The notes below the pieces were generated by a model. It saw nothing but the letters and a program-made list of their open reading frames with translations, was not told where the DNA came from and did not search any database. This document shows, piece after piece, positions 1-9,725 of a stretch of 64,000 nucleotides of DNA (positions are counted from its first letter, which is position 1; each line of letters starts with the position of its first letter). This DNA comes from Scenedesmus sp. ARA3 (taxonomy: Eukaryota > Chlorophyta > Chlorophyceae > Sphaeropleales > Scenedesmaceae). A program made the translations under genes and the position numbers. The stretch covers positions 31,256 to 95,255 of the forward strand of contig RWJK01001846.1 of NCBI GenBank assembly GCA_004335835.1. Reading direction: 5' to 3'.

Positions 1-2080
1 GCAGTGTGGTGCGTGTGACAGCTACGCATGTGGAGTCTTAAACAGGATCTGTTTGTTCCAGACACCCTTTCTGCTGCCTTGAAGAGCTGTCGGAGCTGAG
101 TGTAAACCAAACAGACTCTCTCTTTGTTTTTGCCTGAGGCACAGGGTCTTAGTGCTTTTTTGCTTGAGGCACAAGGTCTTAGAGACTGCCTGTGCTGTGT
201 ACATACATGCGGTGTGTTGGCAATCAACATGGAATGCTTGTGCTGTTGCCTTGTTGGAAGCACTGCCATGCAGCGGCGGCGCCATACTGTCCTGCCAGAA
301 GAACCGCGCCTGCACATCAGGGGGTGGTGTCAACAGGCTGCTTCGTTGCTTCACCCATTGTATTGTTATGCTATTGTTATAACGTATCCAGCCGATGGTG
401 ACGGTGCTTAGATGCGCCCTGCCCATGTCTTACAAGATATGGGATCATTGTCCACAGTTGGGAGCTGCGTGGTGCAGGGGCCTTGAGGCACATGCAGCAG
501 CACTGCATCTGCAGGCCAGCCGTTGCTTATAGGTCACCGTGCACTACATGGTGTGTGCACTACATGGCGTGTGCACATGGTGTGTGCACTACATGGCGTG
601 TGCACATGCATGTAGTTGGTGCTGTTGTGTGGCCTTGCACCCCCACCTTGCCGCTGCCCTCTGCTGCAACACGTGCTGCAGTCGCTGAGGTGCAGCGTGC
701 ATGCGGCTGCATGCTAGGTCACCTAGCCCACTGCATGGTGTCTGGGTACCCGTGCACATGCTGCTGGCTGGTACTGTCGCGTGACGATGTGTGAGCGCCG
801 CAGCAGCAGGGTACGTCGGACACCTTGGACGCTTGCAAGCCTTGAGAGAGCTTGCAAGGCTGAGCGGCACTGCAGCGCCTTGAAAGCTTGGAAGAATGCT
901 TGCTACTAGCAGCGGGTGTCAGGGGTGCCGCTGTTCAAGGCACCTGTTGCTGGATTTCATTGCAGTAAGTCGGTGGCAGGCATTGCATATGTTTGCATGT
1001 GAGGATCTGCGGGGCCGTGGCTGCTGATGTGGGTAAGGCAAGTACAGGCCAGCAACAGCAGCAGCTGTGTGTGTGGTGGCCTGGCTGGGCAATCTCTGCG
1101 CTGTACGAGGCCCGTGCTGCTGCGGATATGCAGCAGCAAATGCACATCAGCTGATTGTACATAGTGTGTTAGGCCTTGAAGTACATGCTGTTATATACCC
1201 CCCAATGGAACCATGCAATTCGGCTTGGATTACGTATCAAATAAACCATAGTTCATGAGCGTATTTACTGCATTGTGCCATGCGGCCGGTGCATTAGGCG
1301 CCTGTTGGTGCGCAAAAGACTGGCAAGCTGCTTGTGCACATGCTCCTGCATGTTGAGTTTGTGCGGTCCCTTGTGGTGGCTTTGCCACAGCTTGCCTGCA
1401 TGCTATTGCATTTGGGGCAACTGCATAGCCTGAGCGGGTCAGTCTTGGTAGATTGTTGCTTTGAGTGTGTGGCGCACCAACCATGCTGTGCCACCTGTAG
1501 GGGTGTGCAAGGCACGCCCATGCAAGAGGTTTTGATGGCCGTTTTGGCACACTCCTGAGGAGTGCTTGTGAACCGTGCTACGATTCTGCAAGGGACGTGT
1601 GCAACGATTTGGAAACATACACTTTGCTTTCAGTGCATGCCGGTGGTGGCTGAGTAGCAGGGCATGCAGCATTGTGCATGCATCTTCACAGCTGTCTGCA
1701 CCGCCCAGAATTCATCGCGGCTAGTCACGGCGTAGTTGCTTGTGCAACCCTGTAATTGACCCTTCCTCTATACTTTGCCTGGCTACCACCATGATGGAAA
1801 TCTCTTGCGCGCTGATATGGAAGCTGCAGCCGCTGTGTGGTTTCTTCTGCTCAGTCTTGTAGAACAAGAGCTTTCTGCAAACCTTTAAGATTGACATGCT
1901 CTTGTAATGTTTCACTTGGACAACTGGCGCAAACTGTGCGCAGCAAAGGCAACAATAATGGGACCACTGGTGCACAGACCTCCACATCACTGCCAGTGGC
2001 TACGGTAGCCATGATGACTGTGTCACTTTCAAAGCGTCGCCAGCACTACGACCATGCATTTCCGCCCCCTATATAACTTG
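1..2080. other. Intergenic or UTR sequence, no gene recognised
   Basis: No reading frame here has recognisable domains or a consistent exon structure. TGTAA motifs, the chlorophycean poly(A) signal, occur on the plus strand near 1751 and on the minus strand near 429. The stretch could therefore be the 3' UTR of a plus-strand gene starting left of the window, plus the 3' flank of the minus-strand rhodanese gene. The longest open frames are short, cysteine- and histidine-rich chance frames. A short tandem repeat near 539-612 is listed separately. Confidence 0.5.
539..612. repeat. Short tandem repeat with GTGTGCAC and CTACATGG words
   Basis: The words GTGTGCACTACATGG and GTGTGCACATGG alternate four to five times in about 74 bp. 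It is a local minisatellite with no coding role visible. Confidence 0.7.
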
Positions 2081-2160
2081 TCTTCACCAGGACGAAGGCG
2101 GCAGCTGCTCGCCTTCCCGCAGGCCCTTGGCCCCGCGCGCCATGTTGAGGTTGCGCCTTG
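2081..2160 (-). repeat. Decayed copy of the rhodanese terminal exon
   Basis: About 80 bp here matches 2243-2323, the 3' part of the last rhodanese exon including the stop region. It lies about 160 bp downstream of the real stop in the gene's direction. Several substitutions and small indels separate the copies. It is probably transcribed as 3' UTR and is one of several exon-edge duplications in this window. Confidence 0.8.
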
Positions 2161-2245
2161 CACATGTGCACACTGTGGGACTGGCAGTCCTCCACACGCG
2201 CCAAATCATGCGGTATATCATCTATGACCAACGTACAGCTCGTCT

Positions 2246-3756
2246 TCACCACGATGATGGAGGCAGCTGCTCGCCCTCCCGCAGGCCCTTGGCCCAGCGC
2301 GCCGTGTTGAGGTTGCCGCCCTCATCATATGACTCAGCCACGCCGGGGATGTTGAGGCCACTCTTGAGCGCCTCCTTGCCTGCACATGGAACACACAAAT
2401 CACAACACCAACACAACACATGTAATCTTGTGCAGCTTCTTTGGAGGGGGTAAGGAAGGGGGTGGGAGACCAGGGTGTCGACAACAGCAGCGGCAGCTGA
2501 TTGAGGAGCAACACGGGCCGTACCATGCGGACCATGTCGGCGTGTGACCAAGGCACAAGACATACACAGCATGTAAGACAGCGGCACCCGTCACATCGCA
2601 TCCAGTGCGGCGATGCCACTGCAGTGTGGGGTGGATTTTTTTTGAAAGTACCAGAGGGAGCGAAACCCTACTGGCTGCCTGGCTGGCCATACACAGCAAC
2701 CAAGCAAACCTGACTGCCGCAGGCCTATGGCACTGCCGTCACACAAGACGTGTGGGGTGAATTCCATTGCACGCGCTGTCCCCTCTCGACATGTTGCTGC
2801 TAGTCAACCACCACAGCATAGGAGCACGGGGCAGCTCCAAGCATCTGCACCACAGCGGCTTTTTAGCAGATGCGTACCTGTGGACACCCAGCGACCTGGG
2901 GGCGGCCGCCGCTTGCCGCTTGGAGACCACACCTGCAGACCAGCAAGCGAGCAGCCAAGATGGCGCGGTTTTCAGTGCAAGAACGCGTCAAGTGGGCCAA
3001 GGAACAGCTGGCAGCCGCTGATCTGAGGCTTGTCGTGTGAGCAGTGCCTTGAAAAGACAACCAGCGCAGCCTATGCAGGCATCACCCCACAGGCAAGCAC
3101 ACCTACTGGTATGAGTCCACAGCATCCTTTTCAAATAATGCAGCACGGCATCAGGCAGTTTCAGGCAGTTTCACATCCTAATGCGTCTTATTCTACCGTT
3201 CAATGTTCTAGATATGTACAAACATGCACCACTGCGTCAAACACTTTGCAACGCCGCGTCCTACAGCTACCCACCTCACTCCAGCCTGCGTATCCTCCCT
3301 CCAGCAGCAGAGCAGATGAGTAGGCCGCATCAGCCAGCTGACGCAGCGCAGCATCACTCAGCACCCCACCATCAGCACACATCTGCAAGGGCAGATCGAA
3401 CAGCACACACTTGTGAATGTATGGTATGTGAATGTTACAAGCTTGCTGCGCCAGGCAAGCAGATGTTGGGGTTTGCAGCGTGCTGAATTGAATCCATATT
3501 GTGTTGCAGCTGGTCAGTGTGCTGCAGCGGATCATGCAGTGTGTGGTTTGGCAGCTGGCGTGTGCTGCCATCCGCAGCGCGCCCTGCTGAAAGTGCTGCT
3601 GATGCCAGTGCAGGCAATTATCTAGAGCAAAGTGCGCCATATACGGCTGTGATGCCGCTGCTGAATTGTTGAGCAGTTGGCCGCACGCAATGGCTGCTCT
3701 TGTCCAAGCAACAGCGCCCTAGCTGCTGCACTGCAGGCCCAGCAATGCCAACCATC

Positions 3757-3797
<41 letters not shown>

Positions 3798-4491
3798 AAT
3801 CAGCATGCTGTAGCCGTCTCAAGTTTGTCAGCTGCCTTGACAAATAAAAAAGGCCCTCACCACCAGCAGCTTGGTAGTCTGGGACGCCTGCCCTGCAACC
3901 TGCAAGGAACGATGAATCAACGGCACACACGGCTGACGTTACACATGGCTGCAGCTTGCAGTGCATTGCAGCGCACTGCGTTGGACCCATGAGAGCTGCT
4001 GCAGGGGCACTGCACAGCAAAGATCACCAGGATAGCAGTGTTACCCTGTATGGTACATCCCAGCAACAGCAAGGTTCAATACAGCTCCTGGACCTCCTTG
4101 CTAAGCTTTCTAGAGTCAGACACAAACACAAGGGCTTTGATTAGGCTGACAAAATCTATCTGCCTGGGTGATGGGCTCTACAAACCTTTCCAAGTGCAAA
4201 CTTACCTCTGCCAGGAACCGTTCATTAGGTGTCACATTGTCATTCATGACAACCGGGGCGCTGATGCTGCACCTAGCAGGCTTTGTGATGTGCTTGTTGT
4301 CGTATTCCCGCGCTGACCGTACATCCAGAATCTTGTAGCCCTCACGCTCAATGAGCCGCTTGGCTTCCTCTGCTCCCACGCTGCTGTTGCTGCTGCTGCC
4401 TGCGTAGCATGTCAGGCGCTGCTGGCAATGCCGCTGCTGCTGCTGCTGTGCTGGCCTGCGTTGCTGATGCAGCTGTGGTAATGCTTGTGGC
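2246..4491 (-). CDS. Rhodanese-domain protein, plastid-type (5' end unresolved)
   Basis: A single-domain rhodanese (sulfurtransferase fold) resembling plant plastid STR proteins. Exons in gene order: 4206-4491 (its 5' border is a candidate acceptor), 3861-3899 (39 nt), 3275-3382, 2878-2932 and 2246-2379; phases agree throughout. The first exon carries the domain start: VGAEEAKRLIEREG, then ILDVRSAREYDNKHI. The microexon encodes VAGQASQTTKLLV. The third exon has the active-loop cysteine in MCADGGVLSDAAL and the LLLEGGYAGW end of the domain. The C-terminal tail is basic, then ends EGEQLPPSSW. An open, Gln-rich frame before the domain looks like transit-peptide or linker sequence, but no start codon could be joined to it. 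Persulfide transfer is the family's chemistry; the substrate is unknown. An 80-bp copy of the last exon lies downstream. Confidence 0.8.
3768..3797. repeat. (CTG)n microsatellite in a rhodanese intron
   Basis: About ten CTG units on the plus strand, which is CAG on the sense strand of the gene. The run lies in the intron after the 39-nt microexon, on the donor side. Confidence 0.9.
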
Positions 4492-6400
4492 CTGCACAGA
4501 CAATTGACCGCGTAAGGTGTTGCAAAACAAGGTTAGCAATCGGTGGAGTGCTTTGGGCAGCATGGTTGTTTATCTGCTAAGCTGCAAGGCACATGGTTGG
4601 CCAAAGCTATGCTATCTAGTAGAGATAGTACTAGCACTGGTGCTGCTGCTGTAGGCCTGTGCAAGGCAACAGCAGGATCAGGATTGGTCCTGCTGCCACG
4701 CATTGACGCAGCTGCTGCATGTCAAGAGGCAAGCAACAGCGCAGGTACAAAGTTATCTGGTCCAAGCTGCTTGCCTGTGCCTCCAGCCCTGGCAAACAAC
4801 GTGTTGGTGCTGCATCACTGCACTGCAACACCTCGCTGTCGGTCTTGTCCGTAAAGGTTCGAGCAGTTGTTACGTGAATACGTTTCCCCCAGATTGAACT
4901 AGTGCAAGCAGTGTATACGTGGGCCGGCAGACACTCAACCAAGTGCCAGTAAAGTGTTGTGCCTTGTGTCTCCCAACCTCAACGATCGTCGTCCTACAGC
5001 TGGTGGATACGTAAAGAATTAGAGCAAAGCAAGGCTTCAACGTCGCGTCTGGGTTGGGGCATGCTGAAGGACTGCTACCAGCCCGCCAATCATGTCATAA
5101 GCAGAAGGGTTGGTTACACAGGGCAGCGAATATATTAGACTCACAATGCAAGCTGCCCTGGAGAGTGCAGCTGCTAGCGGTGAAGCAACGCCATTGAGAC
5201 CTAGGCGGCTACAACTGCTGTTGTATGCCAGGAACAGCAATCAGGGCACCTGATCAACTAGCACCAAATTTGCGCAGCTACCTGCACCAAGTGCCATGTG
5301 TACACATCATTATGTAGATGCAGTGTTCTGCATGTAAATGCTGTGTCACTTCACACATAGAACTTGCAGGATGCTGCGACCTGTTCCATGCTGATGTGTC
5401 ACGCCGCCAACATATGGCTGCCCACAAACGACAACAGCGCCCTGAACCGATGACAGGAGGGTGCATGCTGCCAATGCACTGCAGCATGGTGTGCCGCTCA
5501 GCAGCCGACAAAAGACACGCAGCAATACATGCTCCGCTACCAAAAAAGGGCAGCAGCATTCAGTGATTGCCTTCAAAATTCAGCAAAAAGGCAGCGGTGC
5601 AGCACCACGTGCAGTTCCAGCAGGCGGCAGGAGCTGCATGGCTCCAGCACCACACAGCCTGCTGCAAAACATCTATGTGAACAGCGACGGCCTCAAGGCT
5701 GCTGCAACCAAGCATCATGAACCATACCAGCCGCTGCGCACACACACAAAGTGCTGCCTGGCGTAACTGCAAAGCAAGATATAGTAGACTCATCTTAGAT
5801 GAGCATTGCCAGATGCCCCACTGAGCACACGCACCCGCCACCCTGCCTGGCCCCTTACGACACCCGCACTGCAGCAGGTTTTGTGGGATTGTACAGCCGT
5901 GCACCGCTGCGGCTGCACAACTCAGCCCACAGGTTGGCACATGCCGTGCACTGGCACAGGCATGGCCCCCCATGTCAAGCAGCAGGTGCCACTGCTGCTG
6001 TCCCTCTGCTGCATTGGCTGCCACTGCCAGCGCCATCAAAAGCGCAACTGCTGCAGCTGGCCCAATGGCTGGGGCTGCAGCCACCAAGGCAAGGCATGCT
6101 GCTGTCGCCAGTCAGGCAACGCACGGGCGTCCAGCACTGCTGCTGCTGATGAACAACGCATCCTCCAAGCTATGCTGCCAGCCAGAGTGAGGCAGTGCTG
6201 ATCCCGTTGCTGCTGCTGCTGCCCACAGGAGCCTGGCAACAACGCAGGGCGCTGTCCTGCAAGCCATCCTTGTTGCAAAGCATTGCTGCCACTGCTGCTG
6301 CTGGCAGGTTTGAGCACATACAAGCCCCGTGGCACATTTTCAGAAAGTTTGCCGAAGGCCGCACAAGTTGCTGAAGCACTGCTGCTGCTGCTCCTGCTGC
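4492..6400. other. Rhodanese 5' region and PLMT 3' flank, no resolved exon
   Basis: Missing 5' exon(s) of the rhodanese gene should lie here on the minus strand. Candidate frames near 4631-4942 and 5037-5240 lack a convincing start, transit peptide or donor. Sequence from 6400 downwards is the 3' flank of the phospholipid methyltransferase gene; no close TGTAA was found. Long frames in this part consist of CTG/CAG-derived Ala, Cys, Leu and Gln and look fortuitous. Confidence 0.4.
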
Positions 6401-7767
6401 TCACAGGTACTGTTCCTGCACCGCTGTCACCACATATACCAGCGTCCAGAACCCCGCCATGATGCCCAGTGCTGCTGCTGGCGCCTGCCCCCACACCAAC
6501 GCCACCAGGCCCCACACAGTGAGCACTGAGCCCACATACTGCGGGTGCGACACGCTGTCAAAGGGCCAGCCATTGACCCAGGGGATCACCTTGCCCAGCT
6601 TGAAGCCATAGTACACGCCATCGTGGCCGATCGCCTGCAGCAGCAGCAGCAGCAGCAGCAGCAGCGGCGGCGGCGGCGGCAGGTGGTGTAAGCATGAGTG
6701 TCTAATGCGGCTTACAGGGCAGCTGCCGATTGGGATTCTGAACAGGGTCTGTACATGGGTATGGAATGCATGATGCATGGACTGAACAGACAGAGCACAG
6801 AAAGCAAGCAGAACAAACAGGTGCACCCCTCACACCTGGAAGATGCCGACATTCAGTGACTGGCCGTAGCAGGCCAGCAGCAGGAAGGCCAGCCACTGCG
6901 GATGGTGCAACTGCCATGTGCAACAACCATCAGTCAACTGGAAAGCAGCTGCTTGCCATCTCACCTGGAATATGCCTACAGTCAGAGACTGCCCATAGCA
7001 GGACAACAGCAGGAAGGCCATTGTCGATTCAACACCAGCTGGCGCAGAAAGGCTTTTACAACAACAGCTACACCCGACACCCACACACCTGGAAGATGCC
7101 GACATTCAGAGACTGCCCATAGCAGGCCAGCAGCAGGAAAGCCAGCCACTGGGGCAGGCTGATTGCGGCCAGGTCTAGGCACAGCCCGGAGCGCCGCAGG
7201 CTGGCAAACCACAGCAGGATCACGCTGAACTGCAGCACTGCGAATGGTGTGGATGTTGTAGCAGGGTTTTGAATGGCGATGGAGTAAGGCAACAAGCAGC
7301 AGGCAAGGATGCAGGGAGTTGAGGGTTGCAGTTGCGGTTCTTGAGCAGACCAACGTGTAAAGTACGAGCAGTTTCTTTGCGGATGCTGCAGGTTGGCAGC
7401 AATTGCTGTGATGCTGCTCAGGGAACGAATGGAGACATCCAACTCGCTATCAGCAAGCGTACAGCAAGTGTGCACCAGAGAGTTTGGTGGCTGTCACCTG
7501 ACGACATGCTGTGCTGCTGCTGCTGCGCTGCTGCTGCTGAGCTGCTGCAGGCTGGCACTCACGCTTTCCGATCAGTCCTGCTGTTGCAAACGCGTCTACA
7601 GGGTTTCTGGGGAACATTTTTCGCCATTGCTCCGGTCTGAACCAGATGAACGCATAGATGAAGTGGGGCAGGGCTATGCAGAAAGACACAAGCAGAGCTG
7701 AGGGACGCAGTACACTAGGCGGCTGACAGCTGAACAGCGAAACTATATCTTCAACTACAGCAGCCAT
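6401..7767 (-). CDS. PLMT: Phosphatidyl-N-methylethanolamine N-methyltransferase
   Basis: A small membrane methyltransferase of the PEMT/OPI3 type. By family it makes the last two SAM-dependent methylations from phosphatidyl-monomethylethanolamine to phosphatidylcholine in the ER. Exons 7563-7767, 7089-7237 and 6401-6634 join in phase to 195 aa, a normal length. The start is the first ATG of an open exon. Hydrophobic segments lie at about 23-42, 72-84, 99-118, 161-175 and 178-190. The last exon holds the family core: a GHDGVYYGFKLGK stretch, then FDSVSHPQYVGSVLTVWG, ending AVQEQYL. The intron before the last exon contains two further in-frame copies of the 3' end of exon 2, at 6837-6902 and 6964-7024. 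The final acceptor follows a sense-strand CTG run. Confidence 0.92.
6837..6902 (-). repeat. In-frame copy of the PLMT exon 2 3' end (copy A)
   Basis: The minus strand reads WLAFLLLACYGQSLNVGIFQ, identical to the end of exon 2. It is followed by a GTGTGAGG donor-like site and preceded by an AG. If spliced it would be a 60-nt in-frame cassette that repeats half of a membrane segment. Whether it is ever used cannot be seen. Confidence 0.85.
6964..7024 (-). repeat. In-frame copy of the PLMT exon 2 3' end (copy B)
   Basis: The minus strand reads MAFLLLSCYGQSLTVGIFQ, two substitutions from the exon 2 end, followed by a GTGAGA donor-like site. It is more diverged than copy A, so the copies probably differ in age. 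Confidence 0.85.
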
Positions 7768-8594
7768 GATTTGCAGCTGCTAGCAGCGATCGGCGACCAG
7801 CAGTGATTGAGGAGATTCAGACAAGTGAACAACTGCTAGTGATCTCAGCGTGAGAAGCTCGAAGTCAGACTTGTGCTCAGCTGACAGTAAATGCGTATGA
7901 TGTCGTGTCATTGTATGTCGTGATGGACACCAATGGCAGTGCTGCGTGTCAGCTGTCAGGCTGTTACGTACTGCTGCCAGCACTACGATCAGGCCTTCAA
8001 AGCTACAACTGCTCCACGCGCTGTCTAAGCGCTTTATACTGCTCAGTGTGCTGAACATTTGCGTAGGACAGCAAGAATGCTGACATCTAGAAAAGCAGAG
8101 TGGTGGTTTTAAATGCAACAGGCAAGCAAAGCTGCGCAGCTGCATGCCCATGGAATCTCACATACAGATCTGCCCATACGGTTCAGTGAGTGCGTAATTT
8201 TGGCTGTGCCACTCAGGTCCGTGAACTCCACGCGATAATACATAAAGCAGTCATCCCAAGCTTGCTGGCCATACCGAGCCTGTCAGGTACATCAGTTACA
8301 GCACTGAGAACTTCACACTTCAAAAAAGCAGCAGGAACAGCGCCTGACAAGGCTGCTGAGACAGCGCCAGCTCACTCACAATAATCCTTTATCCATCCTG
8401 CCTGCGTGCCTCAGCAGTTCTATACCCGACATGCAGCCGTCTGCCTGCTTGCACAATAGGGATAATCATTGTGAGACAGCCTTCCTCTAAATGCCAGCAC
8501 AGCTCTGCAGCCTGGCCTGCTGCTCAAAGCCTGCCCGATTCCAACATAACCTTCAACACTTCAAAGCTCCCGCCACTGCGCTGCATGTTAGTGT
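7768..8594. promoter_or_regulatory. PLMT upstream region and phosphatase 3' flank
   Basis: This 827-bp gap separates two minus-strand genes. A TATAAA on the minus strand at about 8033-8038, some 265 bp before the PLMT ATG, is a possible core promoter. A TGTAA on the minus strand at 8296-8300, about 295 bp past the phosphatase stop, is its likely poly(A) signal. No gene is seen here. Confidence 0.45.
8296..8300 (-). terminator. TGTAA poly(A) signal, phosphatase gene
   Basis: TGTAA on the minus strand (TTACA as printed) about 295 bp downstream of the stop at 8595. The motif is the usual polyadenylation signal of chlorophycean algae; its use here is inferred. Confidence 0.45.
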
Positions 8595-9689
8595 TCACTC
8601 GTGGCCAGGGTGCAGGCTGCCGGCCTGCCTGCTCTTGTGCGCCGCCACAAACTTGCGCACCATCGCATGCTGCTCATCAGTCTCTGGGCTGCGGCGCTCA
8701 TTGTCCTTGCGGGTGTCAAAGGCACGCTGCACGCGCTCCAGCGCCTCGTCAGCTGACACGCTGCAGGACAGAAATAACATAACAAATAACAGCTTAAGTT
8801 ATGGCTGCGGCGCTCATTGTCCTTGCGGGTGTCAAAGGCACGCTGCACGCGCTCCAGCGCCTCGTCAGCTGACACACTGCAGGACAGAAATAACATAACA
8901 AATAACAGCTTGGGTGATGGCTGCGGCGCTCGTTGTCCTTGCGCGTGTCAAAGGCACGCTGCACGCGCTCCAACGCCTGGTCAGCTGACACACTGCAGGA
9001 CAGAAATAACATAACAAATAACAGCTTGAGTGATGGCTGCGGCGCTCGTTGTCCTTGCGCGTGTCAAAGGCACGCTGCACGCGCTCCAACGCCTGGTCAG
9101 CTGACACACTGCAGGACAGAAATAACATAACAAATAACAGCTTAAGTGATGGCTGCGGCGCTCGTTGTCCTTGCGCGTGTCAAAGGCACGCTGCACGCGC
9201 TCCAGCGCCTCGTCAGCTGACACGCTGCGCGCAAGAAACATAACATTTGTTACAATATCACAGCATATCAACAATTGGCATTTTCTCCCTATTGGCTTTG
9301 TGTTGCACAGCTATGATGCTGCTGGGTATCTTGTCACCAGGAAGCAGGCGACCACCAGCTCAATGTGCCCGCCTGTCCCGCACCTAGACACCAGCACACA
9401 GCAAGCAAAGCAGCAGCAGCAGCAGCAGCAGCAAAGCACAGCCTGCTGCCATCCACTCACGTGTATGTTGCCGCCAGGAAGCAGGCGCCCACCAGCCACA
9501 CAACACGACAACAGCAAGCTAGAAGCAGCAGCAGCAGCAACAGCAGATTGCAGCACCCACTCACCCGTATGTTGCTGCCAGGAAGCAGGCCCCCACCAGC
9601 CCCACGCGGCCGCGCCCTCCCCAGCAGTGCGTGTACAGCACCTCGCCAGCCTCGATGCGGCGCTGCATGTCGGCCACGATCTCCTCCAG

Positions 9690-9725
<36 letters not shown>

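Noticed and set aside
5560..6087. Minus-strand 175-codon frame with a signal-peptide-like start, downstream of PLMT
   Set aside because: Composition is Cys, Trp, Ala and His noise from CTG-rich DNA, it lies in the expected 3' UTR, and no domain is seen.
8491..9243. Overlapping plus-strand open frames across the 116-bp array
   Set aside because: They are antisense shadows of the repeated phosphatase exon; the minus strand gives the phosphatase family and consistent phases.
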